Notes: generated by a model from the letters alone, not told the origin. DNA of 64,000 nucleotides from Nitrospira sp. (GCA_002634385.1 NSJL01000007.1:1-64000), one strand, 5' to 3'. Positions 18,707 through 27,405 are shown, counted from the first letter of the stretch. A program made the numbers and translations.

Positions 18707-20503
18707 ATGATAGTGAAGATAAAAGCAAGATCACAACGCGGAAAGCGCGAAGGGAGGCGTCCTTTGCCGGAGCAGGCAGAGCTGCCGAAGAGCAGGACAG
18801 GGATACAGGGTCTTGACCAGATCACCGGAGGGGGATTGCCGAAAGGCAGGCCGAGCCTTATCTGCGGCGGAGCAGGGGCAGGCAAGACCCTCTTTGCCAT
18901 GGAGTATCTCGTCAAAGGAGCAACGCAATTCAACGAAAACGGAGTCTATGTTGCCTTCGAAGAAACGCCGGAGGAGCTCATTCAGAATACGACATCGCTG
19001 GGGTTTCACCTGGAAAGGCTGGCTGCGGGAAAAAAGATCGCTCTTACCCATATCCGCATCGAGCGCACCGAAATCGAGATAACCGGAGAGTACGATCTCG
19101 AAGGGCTCTTCGTACGAATCGGATATCTGATCGATTCCATCGGCGCGAAGCGGGTGGTCCTCGACACCCTGGAAGCCCTCTTCGCGAGCCTGCCGAACGA
19201 GGCGATCCTCCGTGCCGAGCTGAGGCGGCTCTTCAGATGGCTCAAGGACAAGGGAGTAACCGCGGTCATCACCGCAGAGAGGGGGAAAGAGGGGACCCTC
19301 ACCCGCCACGGGATCGAGGAGTATGTCTCGGACTGCGTCATTCTGCTCAGCCACCGGATGATAGAGCAGATATCCACACGGCGCCTGCGTATCATCAAAT
19401 ACCGCGGTACTCTGCACGGGACCAACGAATACCCTTTCCTGATCGAACGGGACGGCATTTCGATCCTGCCCATCACCTCGATCGAGCTGTCGTACAAGGT
19501 ATCGGCAGAGAGGGTATCCTCCGGCATCGAGCGCCTGGATACCATGCTGGGAGGCAAGGGGTACTATGCGGGGAGCAGCATTCTCGCCTCGGGCACGGCA
19601 GGCACCGGCAAGACGAGCCTTTCTGTGTCTTTTGCCGAGGCTTCCTGCCGGAGCGGGAGGAAATGTCTGTATGTGGCGTTCGAAGAGTCGCCTGCCCAGA
19701 TCTTGAGGAATATGAAATCCATTAGCGTGGACCTCGAACCATGGGTGAATAAAGGAGTGCTCCGGTTTCATGCGGTCCGCCCCACTTTCTATGGTCTTGA
19801 AATGCACCTGGTGAAGATACATGACGTGGTAAACGATTTCAAGCCTGATGCCGTGGTGGTGGACCCCATTTCGGGTCTCACCGCAATAGGAAGCCAGCTT
19901 GAGGTCAACCTGATGCTGAGCCGGCTCATCGATTTCCTCAAAGGGAGGGGCATTACCGCGCTGCTCACCAATCTCGCGCATCCCGAAACAACGGAGCAGA
20001 CCGAGATGGCGATCTCCTCTTTGATCGACACCTGGCTCCTCCTGCGGACCGTGGAGATCAACGGGGAGCGCAACCGCACCCTCTACGTACTGAAATCCCG
20101 GGGCATGACGCACTCGAACCAGGTAAGGGAATTCCTGATCACGGAGAAGGGAATCCGGATCTCCGATGTATATGTCGGGGCCGGACAGGTATTCACCGGC
20201 TCCTCGAGAATGGTGCAGGAGGCGAAAGACAAGGCCGATGCCCTGATCCGGGAGCAGGACAGGGAGAGGAGGAGGCGCGATTTCGAGCGCAGGAAAAAGG
20301 TGCTCGAAGCGCAGATGATAGCCCTCCGGGCCGAAATGGAGACAACGGAAGAGGAGTTCAGGATACACGCCGCCCAGGAGGAAGCGCGTGAGTACGTCCT
20401 CGCATTGGACCGCAAAAAGCTGGCCGAAACGCGTAAGACAGATGTCGAGGACGAGCATGTCCTCAAAGGAGACGGCAAGAGGCAGGGAAGGCATCCAAAA
20501 TGA
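18707..20503 (+). CDS. kaiC: Circadian-clock-type ATPase KaiC
   Basis: 598 aa with tandem RecA-like CI and CII domains. CI Walker A is GGAGAGKT near residues 53-60 with catalytic [11 protein letters not shown] Walker A is GTAGTGKT near 295-302 with AFEESPAQ. The CII autophosphorylation site aligns to S437-S438 ([10 protein letters not shown]), Ser-Ser rather than Ser-Thr. The CII continues ...[16 protein letters not shown], then an A-loop and an ~80-residue charged coiled-coil tail longer than the cyanobacterial one. AAGGAGG precedes the ATG. No kaiA is present; two kaiB genes and a GGDEF/EAL gene follow in one overlapping cluster. Confidence 0.95.
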   Translation: MIVKIKARSQRGKREGRRPLPEQAELPKSRTGIQGLDQITGGGLPKGRPSLICGGAGAGKTLFAMEYLVKGATQFNENGVYVAFEETPEELIQNTTSLGFHLERLAAGKKIALTHIRIERTEIEITGEYDLEGLFVRIGYLIDSIGAKRVVLDTLEALFASLPNEAILRAELRRLFRWLKDKGVTAVITAERGKEGTLTRHGIEEYVSDCVILLSHRMIEQISTRRLRIIKYRGTLHGTNEYPFLIERDGISILPITSIELSYKVSAERVSSGIERLDTMLGGKGYYAGSSILASGTAGTGKTSLSVSFAEASCRSGRKCLYVAFEESPAQILRNMKSISVDLEPWVNKGVLRFHAVRPTFYGLEMHLVKIHDVVNDFKPDAVVVDPISGLTAIGSQLEVNLMLSRLIDFLKGRGITALLTNLAHPETTEQTEMAISSLIDTWLLLRTVEINGERNRTLYVLKSRGMTHSNQVREFLITEKGIRISDVYVGAGQVFTGSSRMVQEAKDKADALIREQDRERRRRDFERRKKVLEAQMIALRAEMETTEEEFRIHAAQEEAREYVLALDRKKLAETRKTDVEDEHVLKGDGKRQGRHPK

Positions 20504-20883
20504 TAGGGACAAAAAAGCAGACCGAAAAACAGAAGAGCATGCGAAAAGCCGCTCCCGGGGAGAAGGCGCGCACGAAAAAGCCGGGGCGGGCACACCCGAT
20601 GTCGGAGAAAATATATGATCTGCGCCTGTATGTAGCGGGTCAGACGCCGAAATCCCTCGCTGCGGTAGAGAACCTGAAGAAGATCTGCGAGGAACACCTT
20701 AAAGGCCAGTATCGCGTTGAAGTGATTGATATCATCAAAAACCCGAGGCTTGCCGAGGGGGATCAGATCATCGCCATTCCCACCCTGGTGCGGAAGCTGC
20801 CCCCTCCGTTGAAGAAAGTCCTGGGGGACCTTTCGGATAAGGAGAAGGTATTCATCGGACTCGACATCCGTCCCCACGGCTAA
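20500..20883 (+). CDS. kaiB: KaiB-type protein (first copy)
   Basis: 127 aa with a thioredoxin-like KaiB domain at about 36-125 ([61 protein letters not shown]). It starts inside the kaiC stop (ATGA), so it is coupled. The lysine-rich ~34-residue N-terminal extension could be untranslated if ATG 20599 is used instead, but that ATG has no ribosome site. KaiB binds phosphorylated KaiC in known systems. Confidence 0.92.
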   Translation: MIGTKKQTEKQKSMRKAAPGEKARTKKPGRAHPMSEKIYDLRLYVAGQTPKSLAAVENLKKICEEHLKGQYRVEVIDIIKNPRLAEGDQIIAIPTLVRKLPPPLKKVLGDLSDKEKVFIGLDIRPHG

Positions 20884-20899
20884 GAAGAGGGAGGATTCC

Positions 20900-21301
20900 A
20901 TGCCAAAACAAAAAAAGGAGAACACCCTGAAGGAATTTGAGGAGGCGATTGACAAAGAAAAGCACAAACAGTACATCCTCCAGCTCTATATCACCGGCGC
21001 CACCAGGAAATCATCACGGGCGATCGAGAATTTAAGGGAATTCTGCGAGGAGCACCTGAAAGGCCGCTACCGGCTGGAAGTTATCGATATCTACCAGCAC
21101 CCGGAACTGGCCGAAAGCGAACAGGTGATTGTTGCCCCTACTTTGATAAAGAAGCTGCCTCTTCCCCTTCGGAAATTTATCGGCGATCTTTCGGAAACGG
21201 AAAAGATCCTTAAAGGATTCAACATCAAAGTGGTGGAGAAAGGGACGGATGGCAGAAAGAGCAAGAGCGGCACAGGAAGAATGGCGCGAAGAAAAGAGTA
21301 A
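20900..21301 (+). CDS. kaiB: KaiB-type protein (second copy)
   Basis: 133 aa, similar to the preceding KaiB (LQLYITGATRKSSRAIENLR, YRLEVIDIYQHPELAESEQV, APTLIKKLPLPLRKFIGDLS) but clearly diverged, with a charged N-terminal segment and a basic tail. GAAGAGGGAGGA lies before the ATG. Its 3' end overlaps the next gene by 53 bp. The two KaiBs may give different affinities or states for KaiC; that is inference. Confidence 0.92.
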   Translation: MPKQKKENTLKEFEEAIDKEKHKQYILQLYITGATRKSSRAIENLREFCEEHLKGRYRLEVIDIYQHPELAESEQVIVAPTLIKKLPLPLRKFIGDLSETEKILKGFNIKVVEKGTDGRKSKSGTGRMARRKE

Positions 21302-23207
21302 GCTCGTCGCAAGAATAGAGGAGCTTTCCGTTCGACTGCGCGAGGCTGAGGAGGCCCTGGAGGCTATCGGGACCGGGGCAATAGACGCCATTGCCGTCAG
21401 AGGCCCGGGAGGGCCAAGAGTATTCTCCCTCCGGGGAGTGGAAACTCCCTACCGCACTATCGTGGAATCCATCAGCGAGGGGGCGGCTACGCTCAACAGG
21501 GAAGGGGTCGTCCTTTATGGGAATACACGTCTCTCGATGATGTTGAGAGTTCCTCTTGAAAAGATACTGGGCTCTTCCTTTTCCGATTTCGTGGTACAGG
21601 GCGACAAGGAAACCTTTGCGGAGCTCCTGCACAGGGGGGTTCGGCAAGGAGCAAGGGGGGAACTCTCCGTGATCACCGGTAACTCCTCAGTTATACCCGC
21701 TTATTTCTCACTGAGTCCCCTGCGCATCGACAATCAACGACGCTTGTGCATGGTAATTACCGACCTGACCGAGATCAGGCAAGCCCAGGAGGAACTGCGC
21801 ACGGCATACAATGAAATGGAAAGAAGGGTCAGGGAGCGGACTGCTGACCTGGAGCAGCTTACCTCTTCGCTGAGAAAGGAAATTGCCGAGCGCAAGCGTC
21901 TGGAAGAGGAGATGCGGCATATGGCGCACCACGACACCCTGACGGGCTTGCCGAACCGGCGTCTCTTCAGGGACATTGTCACCCTCGAAATGGCGCAGTC
22001 CCGTCGCAATCAGAAGAAGTTTGCGGTGGTCTTCCTCGACCTGGACCGGTTCAAGGAGGTCAACGACACGCTGGGGCATGAGACCGGAGATGAGCTGCTC
22101 AAAGAGGTGGCACACCGGCTCAGGGCGAGCATCAGGGAGTCCGACACCGTAGCCCGGATCGGGGGGGACGAGTTCAACCTCCTCCTTGCCGACCTCTCCC
22201 ATGCAGAGGACAGTGCCGATGTGGCCCGGAAGATCATCGCCTCCTTCCGTGAGCCCTTCCTGCTTGCCGGCCAGGAGCTGCACGTCACCTCCAGCATCGG
22301 CATCAGCCTCTACCCTGACGACAGTAGTGAGATAGACACCCTCTTCCGGTATGCCGATATCGCGATGTACCATGCCAAGGAGAAGGGGAAGAACACTTTC
22401 CAATTCTACAACCCTGCCATCAATGTCCGCTCTCTTGAACGCATACAGATGGCGGGACAGCTCCGTCAGGCGATCGGGCGGGGAGAGCTCTCCGTGCACT
22501 ATCAGCCGCAGGTGGACCTCAGGACACGGAGGATCGTCTGTGCCGAAGCCCTGGTCCGGTGGCAGCACCCCGAAAGGGGCCTGCTTGCACCAGGGCACTT
22601 CATCCCCTTGGCCGAGGAGAGCGGCTTCATCACTGCCATCGATGAGTGGGTGTTGCGAGCTGTCGGCCATCAGGTCAGATCGTGGCGGGAGGCAGGGCTG
22701 TCCGCTCCCTGTGTTACCGTGAACCTCTCTGCCCGTCAGTTCCAGAGCCCCGGGCTGGTCGGCACGATCGTGCGCATTCTTGAGGAGACCGGCATGCCTC
22801 CGGACTGCCTTGCCCTTGAGATCACGGAGAGCATTGCCATGAGCGACGTGGAGCGAACGGCGGAACGCCTGGGAGAATTGTCAAAGAGGGGGATACCTAT
22901 CAGCCTTGACGATTTCGGGACCGGCTGTTCCTCCCTGCGCTCCCTGAAGCGGCTCCCCATTTCGAAACTGAAGATCGACCGTACCTTCGTTCAGGACATT
23001 GCCCTTGATCCTGACGACCAGGCGATCATCACTGCGGTGATTGCAATGGCGCACAGTATGCAGATGAGAGTCGTCGCCGGGGGAGTGGAGACGGAGGAGC
23101 AGCTGTCGTTTCTGCATGAGACTGCCTGTGATGAAGTGCAGGGGTACTATTTCAGCGAGCCTCTTCCTTCCGAAAAGTTCAAAGAATTCATCGTCGCCGG
23201 TACATAA
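21249..23207 (+). CDS. PAS-GGDEF-EAL cyclic-di-GMP signalling protein
   Basis: 652 aa, no membrane segment. A coiled coil (about 1-40), a PAS domain preceded by the GPGGPRVFSLRGVETPYR motif, a second coiled coil, a GGDEF domain with intact RIGGDEF, and an EAL domain with CAEALVRWQHPERG, NLSARQFQ, LEITES and LDDFGTGCSSL. Both active sites look intact, so it may both make and degrade c-di-GMP. Its start lies inside kaiB2, so its dose is tied to the Kai genes; it is a plausible output of that module. GAGAAAGGGA precedes the ATG. Confidence 0.94.
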   Translation: MAERARAAQEEWREEKSKLVARIEELSVRLREAEEALEAIGTGAIDAIAVRGPGGPRVFSLRGVETPYRTIVESISEGAATLNREGVVLYGNTRLSMMLRVPLEKILGSSFSDFVVQGDKETFAELLHRGVRQGARGELSVITGNSSVIPAYFSLSPLRIDNQRRLCMVITDLTEIRQAQEELRTAYNEMERRVRERTADLEQLTSSLRKEIAERKRLEEEMRHMAHHDTLTGLPNRRLFRDIVTLEMAQSRRNQKKFAVVFLDLDRFKEVNDTLGHETGDELLKEVAHRLRASIRESDTVARIGGDEFNLLLADLSHAEDSADVARKIIASFREPFLLAGQELHVTSSIGISLYPDDSSEIDTLFRYADIAMYHAKEKGKNTFQFYNPAINVRSLERIQMAGQLRQAIGRGELSVHYQPQVDLRTRRIVCAEALVRWQHPERGLLAPGHFIPLAEESGFITAIDEWVLRAVGHQVRSWREAGLSAPCVTVNLSARQFQSPGLVGTIVRILEETGMPPDCLALEITESIAMSDVERTAERLGELSKRGIPISLDDFGTGCSSLRSLKRLPISKLKIDRTFVQDIALDPDDQAIITAVIAMAHSMQMRVVAGGVETEEQLSFLHETACDEVQGYYFSEPLPSEKFKEFIVAGT

Positions 23208-23255
23208 TCAGAGTACATTCCGCCCCCCTCACAATAAGGACTGCCGTTTTCTTCT

Positions 23256-23651
23256 CTACAAAACAAGCCCGAACAGCACTCCGATCCCGATCAACCCGAG
23301 GCTGTCAATCAGCTTTTTGAGAAGATCCGGTTTCTTTTCCTGCAGCGCATGCTCGTAGGATTTCCTCTGATAGTCGATCAACTCCTGGTACTGCTTCACC
23401 GCATCCCTGCTCAGCAGAAGCTGTTCCTTCTGAAGCGCAACCACCTCTTTCAGATACCCCACCTGCCTCTCGAGCTCACTGTTCGCCTGCCGGTACAGCT
23501 CGATCTGTTCCTGGTAATTTCTGCCCCTTTCCAGATCCACAACAAGCCGTTGCGCATCCTGGTCGGTAAAGCAGATATCGCCGGCATAGGCGACAGGAGA
23601 GCTAATCAACAGGCCGATAACCAAGACTTTCCAGGCGTGCCCTGATCTCAC
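23256..23651 (-). CDS. Exported coiled-coil protein with C-terminal membrane anchor
   Basis: 131 aa, not recognised by family. The signal peptide is WKVLVIGLLISSPVAYA; a single Cys (ICFTDQDAQ) opens the mature part, then about 75 residues of coiled coil (QIELYRQANSELERQVGYLKEV...), and a hydrophobic C-terminus (LGLIGIGVLFGLVL). Its 5' end overlaps the preceding gene by 50 bp in another frame. The pair has the look of an envelope-spanning complex, spanin-like in layout only. Confidence 0.7.
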   Translation of the reverse strand: MRSGHAWKVLVIGLLISSPVAYAGDICFTDQDAQRLVVDLERGRNYQEQIELYRQANSELERQVGYLKEVVALQKEQLLLSRDAVKQYQELIDYQRKSYEHALQEKKPDLLKKLIDSLGLIGIGVLFGLVL

Positions 23652-23970
23652 TCTTCCCCTCCGGTTTCTTTATGGTAGCGGCCTCTTTCTCCCTGCTCCG
23701 GATTCTTCCGGCAATGCTCCTGTACCGTTCCTCGGAAAGACGCAGTCTTTCCCCGATCTCCGCGATACGGCGATCCCTCTCCTTCACATCCGCCTCGTAG
23801 CGGGTCCGGATTCCCTCCTCGGCCCGCCTGATGGCCCGGTCGATCTCTTCCGTACCCGCACGTCTGCCCGCAAAGAATCCCCCTGCCAGCAAAACGACGG
23901 CTGCTGCAATCAGAGCCGCCCTTCCTGCTCCGGCGCGCAACGGTATGCGTTCTTCTTCCTTTTCCCCCAT
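23602..23970 (-). CDS. Membrane-anchored coiled-coil protein
   Basis: 122 aa, not recognised. An N-terminal basic stretch, one transmembrane helix (ALIAAAVVLLAGGFFAG), then a highly charged coiled coil to the end. It overlaps the downstream exported coiled-coil gene by 50 bp. The promoter TTGCAA-N16-TATAAT ends 8 nt before the ATG, so the transcript has almost no leader. Confidence 0.7.
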   Translation of the reverse strand: MGEKEEERIPLRAGAGRAALIAAAVVLLAGGFFAGRRAGTEEIDRAIRRAEEGIRTRYEADVKERDRRIAEIGERLRLSEERYRSIAGRIRSREKEAATIKKPEGKSEIRARLESLGYRPVD

Positions 23971-23978
23971 GCCCCCCT

Positions 23979-24006
23979 ATTATACTGAAAGATTCCCTCT
24001 TTGCAA
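23979..24006 (-). promoter_or_regulatory. Sigma-70-type promoter, near-leaderless
   Basis: Minus strand: -35 TTGCAA (24001-24006), 16-bp spacer, consensus -10 TATAAT (23979-23984), 8 nt before ATG 23970. Confidence 0.6.
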
Positions 24007-24202
24007 GGGGTTTCTTTAGAGACTCCGGCAGGAGGCTTTACCCGGAATCCCTTTGAAAGGACGTACTTTCTCATCGATGCGGGAGACCAGGGGGAGCAAG
24101 AGCGGCTTTATCGTTCAAGGTGGGGAAAAAGAGAAAAGGGATACGCAACAACGAGAGGCGGCTGCCCCGCGGGAGCAGCTGCCCGCTCAAAAGAATGAAG
24201 GT

Positions 24203-24331
24203 TTATTCGTCGATAAAGAAGTTCCCCAGGAACAGGGATACTGTCATCAGCAGGAGCATCAGGAGGTACAGGAACTTATTCATGATATCATTCGCTACAT
24301 CGATAAAGTGCAGAAACATCTCACTACCCAT
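24203..24331 (-). CDS. 42-aa single-pass membrane protein
   Basis: A small open frame, MGSEMFLHFIDVANDIMNKF followed by the helix LYLLMLLLMTVSLFLGNFF and IDE. GAGAGGAGA lies 9 nt before the ATG, a good ribosome site, and the amphipathic-then-hydrophobic pattern is not what random antisense gives. Function unknown; it lies upstream of the two coiled-coil membrane genes on the same strand, so it may belong with them. Confidence 0.6.
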   Translation of the reverse strand: MGSEMFLHFIDVANDIMNKFLYLLMLLLMTVSLFLGNFFIDE

Positions 24332-24738
24332 CTACAACATTCTCCTCTCTTTACGGCACCAGGGTCTTCCGACCCTGCATACTCTTCTACTGTGTGGCGT
24401 GTGTGGCGGGTCCCGAACGTCTTCATAACGGGTCGTCACCCCATGAACAATAGCCCATCAGGGTCATTTTTTGCAAGTTATAGGAAATATTTTCTTATAT
24501 TTCAAAATATTACATATAAAATTCGCCAAAAGGGAGGGGCTCCCTTCAAGACAGTGTGTCCGGGACAACGGAAAGGCTCCCCGAAAACCAGAGATTTAAG
24601 GGTGGAACGAGGCACCGGGACTACCAAAGAGCGGGCAGCCGGGCGCAACAGAAGCCGCTGCTACAGGAGAAAATAGTCCGCCTGCACACACCCCCAGTGA
24701 TTACAGTCTCCCTTCCCTGGGTGGACAGCTACGTGCCG

Positions 24739-25077
24739 CTACGGCAGCCTCTTCCGGATGGAACTGATAGGAGCCCAGCCGTCCCTCCCCCTGCAGTCCC
24801 CGTCCAGTATCTTTACCTGCATGAAATCGCCCATGAAGGTGGTGCGTCTCCTCGACTCCTCATCGATTTCCACCAGCGTTCCATCCAGCGCCTCGCATAT
24901 CTTGGCGGTATTGATATTACCCCGGGACACACCCGCCTCTATCTCTTCCACACTCTCGAACACCGGGACCACCCCTCCACCGGGCGCACTCAGATAGCCC
25001 AGGGAAACGGCCGGTGCACTCTGCAGCAAGGGCATGAGCAGCAATGCTACCGGTGCCAGAAAACGTATTGCTTTCAT
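24739..25077 (-). CDS. Small exported protein, possible SH3-like fold
   Basis: 112 aa. The signal peptide is MKAIRFLAPVALLLMPLLQSAPA. The mature part has an ATIEVY-like segment (GTLVEIDEES...FMGDFMQVKILDGDCRGRDGWAPISSIRK) resembling bacterial SH3 repeats that end in GWAPxSxI. AGAGGAGGG precedes the ATG. It diverges from the sigma-54-controlled MshEN gene. The 24332-24738 gap upstream of the 42-aa gene holds a short hairpin (24360-24377), an AT-rich patch and a possible mobile-element relic, but no gene I can support. Confidence 0.65.
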   Translation of the reverse strand: MKAIRFLAPVALLLMPLLQSAPAVSLGYLSAPGGGVVPVFESVEEIEAGVSRGNINTAKICEALDGTLVEIDEESRRRTTFMGDFMQVKILDGDCRGRDGWAPISSIRKRLP

Positions 25078-25193
25078 ATTCCCTCCTCTTTCCGGTATTC
25101 CCTATTCTAATCGTATCACAGAACTCCCTTCCGTTCACCCGCGGACCGGCGTTCCACGCCCTCCCGCCGGACAGCACGGCAAGGGCATTCTCC

Positions 25194-25209
25194 TGGCACC
25201 TGAATTGCA
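25194..25209 (+). promoter_or_regulatory. Sigma-54 (-24/-12) promoter for the MshEN/REC-PilZ genes
   Basis: TGGCACCTGAATTGCA matches TGGCAC-N5-TTGCA exactly, with GG-N10-GC spacing. The predicted start near 25220 leaves a 40-nt leader before ATG 25260. Confidence 0.8.
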
Positions 25210-25259
25210 ACAGTACTCACGGGGAACTTCCGCATACCGGAGCACAGGGGGTAATGCCG

Positions 25260-25679
25260 ATGAGAAAGCGACTGGGAGAGATACTGCTGGAATCCAACCT
25301 TATTACCGAAAAGCAACTGCACCTCGCACTTCTTTACAAAAAAGCGAAAAAGCAGAAACTGGGAACAACGCTTGTACGAATGGGCTTTGTCACCGATACC
25401 CAGGTTGCCGGAGCCCTTTCCGCAAAGCTGCACCTCCCCCTGATCGAGTGCGGCAAAAGGGCGATCGACAGCAAGCTCAAAAGCATCATTCCAAAGGCAC
25501 TGGCGCAGCAGGAGGGCATCTTCCCCCTGGAGATACGGAATGGCACCCTTCTCCTCGCCATGGCGGACCCCCTGAACTACCGCGTACTGGACGACATTTC
25601 CTTCAGAACCAATTTACGGGTGCAGCCCGCGGTATCCGATGAGTACGATATTCACACCGCTATCGAAAGGAACTATTAA
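25260..25679 (+). CDS. Stand-alone MshEN (GspE N-terminal) domain protein
   Basis: 139 aa consisting only of the type II secretion/pilus ATPase N-terminal domain: KRLGEILLESNLITEKQLHLAL, KLGTTLVRMGFVTDTQVAGALS, LHLPLIECGK, PLNYRVLDDISFRT, VQPAVSDEYDIHTAIERNY. MshEN domains bind c-di-GMP in several ATPases, but no ATPase domain is attached here. Start chosen at 25260 for AGGGGG at 8-nt spacing; ATG 25254 is too close to it. It is followed by, and overlaps, a REC-PilZ gene. Confidence 0.85.
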   Translation: MRKRLGEILLESNLITEKQLHLALLYKKAKKQKLGTTLVRMGFVTDTQVAGALSAKLHLPLIECGKRAIDSKLKSIIPKALAQQEGIFPLEIRNGTLLLAMADPLNYRVLDDISFRTNLRVQPAVSDEYDIHTAIERNY

Positions 25680-26353
25680 GGTTCTCATCATTGACGAAGT
25701 TGCCTCCATGAGGAAATTCGCAAAGTTCGGACTCGAAAAAAGCTTTCCCCTCATTGTTGTCGAAGAGGCTGCCAGCGGCAAAGAGGCCCAGATGAAACTG
25801 GAGCATTCGGAGTATGATCTTATCCCTTTGCGACTGGGAAGTGCCCGATATTACCGGCGATGAGGTACTGCACTGGGTACGGAGACATCCGAACCTCAGC
25901 GCCACTCCCTTCATTATGGTCACCTCGCGGAACGACAGGCCCAGCGTCCTCAGGGCCATCGAATCGGGAGCCAATGCCTACGTAGTCAAACCGTATACCG
26001 CGGAACTCCTGGCGCAGAAAATCACCGCAGTCATCGACAAATTCGACAGAAGACAGTATGAAAGATATACGGCAACCGGTGCAATCACGGTACACTTTCA
26101 CGAGCTCGTCGCGCGGGGAAAGCTTATCGACATGAGCAGAGGAGGGCTCTTCAGCAGCTTCAGCAGGAAGAATCCCCTTCCCTCCATTTTCGAAAGGGTA
26201 CTGATCGATATCAAGCTGGAAGACGTTCAAAAGACAAGAGGAGGAGATCAACCTCCTTCTCAACTCACTGAAAAAACAGAGTCTCTCCTCCTGACTTTCA
26301 AAAAGCCCGGCAGGACAACGCCTCCGTCCCCGCCCGTACCCGGTATGGCCTGA
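25639..26353 (+). pseudogene. REC-PilZ response regulator with a frameshift
   Basis: Two frames join into one receiver. The first gives IKVLIIDEVASMRKFAKFGL...LEHSEYDLI, the second LCDWEVPDITGDEVLHWVRR...PFIMVTSRN...VVKPYTAELLAQKI. They meet at a CCC run (25824-25826); removing one C restores YDLILCDWEVPD with the phospho-acceptor Asp. A PilZ-like domain follows (RRQYERYTATGA...LIDMSRGGL, matching the RxxxR and D/NxSxxG motifs that bind c-di-GMP). Either a true one-base insertion or a sequencing error. The start is ATG 25639 inside the MshEN gene; an ATT at 25675 after GAAAGG is another possibility. Confidence 0.8.
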
Positions 26354-26372
26354 ATTGTTGAAAGCACCTGGT

Positions 26373-26510
26373 ATGTATCTTGAAGTATTCCTACGAGCAT
26401 CTCCTGCAGAGGGGGGGAATACACCGGACGGAGCGATTTACCCCCAAAACAGGGTGATTTCACTCCACCAGGTACCCGTCCGGGGGGAGAATCACCTGCA
26501 AGCGCTGTGA
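26373..26510 (+). CDS. Possible 45-aa protein
   Basis: An open frame starting MYLEVFLRASPAEGGNTPDG and ending HQVPVRGENHLQAL. It sits 19 bp after the REC-PilZ gene and 7 bp before the next small gene, filling the gap neatly, but has no clear ribosome site and no recognised motif. Confidence 0.3.
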   Translation: MYLEVFLRASPAEGGNTPDGAIYPQNRVISLHQVPVRGENHLQAL

Positions 26511-26517
26511 GAATACT

Positions 26518-26712
26518 ATGCATATGCGGATTATCTATTACAATGAAAAATATGACTATATCAGAGATACACTCCTCGACGAATTCCTCCGTTCGAAAAA
26601 GGTGAAAAAATTTTTCCGCCCCTCGCAGGGGTGGGCCACGGTAGGGACTGATCCCCTCCGTGGTACGGGTGGAACCTACTCCGGCCCTGAACGAAGGAGG
26701 AAGAAAGCATGA
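26518..26712 (+). CDS. Small conserved-type GPERR protein
   Basis: 64 aa: MRIIYYNEKYDYIRDTLLDEFLRSKKVKKFFRPSQGW..., ending YSGPERRRKKA. The layout (RIIY..KYD.V...LLDELI.S..I..F.R...GWVTVG.DP.RG...Y.GPERR) is one I associate with short hypothetical proteins of Geobacter/Nitrospira-type bacteria; function unknown. ATG 26518 or 26524 can be the start. Confidence 0.65.
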   Translation: MHMRIIYYNEKYDYIRDTLLDEFLRSKKVKKFFRPSQGWATVGTDPLRGTGGTYSGPERRRKKA

Positions 26713-26715
26713 TAG

Positions 26716-26731
26716 TGGCATGCTAATTGCT
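26716..26731 (+). promoter_or_regulatory. Sigma-54 (-24/-12) promoter for the 3D-domain gene
   Basis: TGGCATGCTAATTGCT, GG-N10-GC. The predicted start near 26742 gives a leader of about 34 nt to ATG 26776. Confidence 0.72.
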
Positions 26732-26775
26732 ATTTCACCATCCTGTGTCTAACAACCTGAAAGGGAGGTAATGAT

Positions 26776-27405
26776 ATGGTGACGAGAAATATCATGTACT
26801 TGATCAGGTGTGGCTCTCTCTTCCTGCGCGGCAGGCATCTCCGTACGGCCTTTCCGGCACTACGTTCCCTTATCTCAAGGATCGGTGCCGTTCTTGTCAG
26901 AGGCGCTCTCACCCCCCTTTTCGACAGGCTCTGCCTTACCCTTGGAACAATTCTTTTCCTTGTGACACTGTTCGTCAGTACGACAGATTGGAGGGGAAAA
27001 AGGATACTCCTTCCCCCCGACAGGGGACAAAAAGAAACCGCAGGAGCGATGGGAGAGGCCGGAGAAAAAACACTCGGCGAGCGGATCGAGGAGTATATGT
27101 TCGACAGGATAGGTGAATTCACCGCGTATAATCCCGTTCCCGCCCAGACCGGCCCCCTTCCCTTTCTGATGGCATCCGGTAAATACGTTTACGAGAAGGC
27201 TCTTGCCTGCCCGGAAAGGTACACCTTCGGCACAAAGATCCATATCGACGGCCTGGGTATCTATACCTGCGAGGACAGGATGGCCCGGCGTTTCCGGCGA
27301 AAGGAAAATTTCGATATACTGATGTTTTCCGTCGAAGAAGCAAAGAATTTCGGGAGGCGGCTGCTGAAATTCAGGATCGTCCCGGATCCCCCTGCTGCCC
27401 GGTAA
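26776..27405 (+). CDS. Membrane-anchored 3D-domain protein
   Basis: 209 aa. After a basic N-terminus, one transmembrane helix (LCLTLGTILFLVTLFVSTT), a linker, and a C-terminal 3D domain named for three Asp residues: GTKIHIDGLGIYTCEDRMARR...FDILM and EAKNFGRR. 3D domains occur in MltA and Sps/YuiC cell-wall enzymes, so a peptidoglycan-cleaving role outside the membrane is likely. AAAGGGAGG precedes the ATG; a sigma-54 promoter lies upstream. The next gene follows after 13 bp. Confidence 0.82.
   Translation: MVTRNIMYLIRCGSLFLRGRHLRTAFPALRSLISRIGAVLVRGALTPLFDRLCLTLGTILFLVTLFVSTTDWRGKRILLPPDRGQKETAGAMGEAGEKTLGERIEEYMFDRIGEFTAYNPVPAQTGPLPFLMASGKYVYEKALACPERYTFGTKIHIDGLGIYTCEDRMARRFRRKENFDILMFSVEEAKNFGRRLLKFRIVPDPPAAR

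Noticed and set aside
26220..26353. Second frameshift in the REC-PilZ gene near 26230
   Set aside because: An alternative frame gives a natural-looking tail, but the current frame also ends with a PilZ-like strand (SLLLTFKKPG), so no claim is made.
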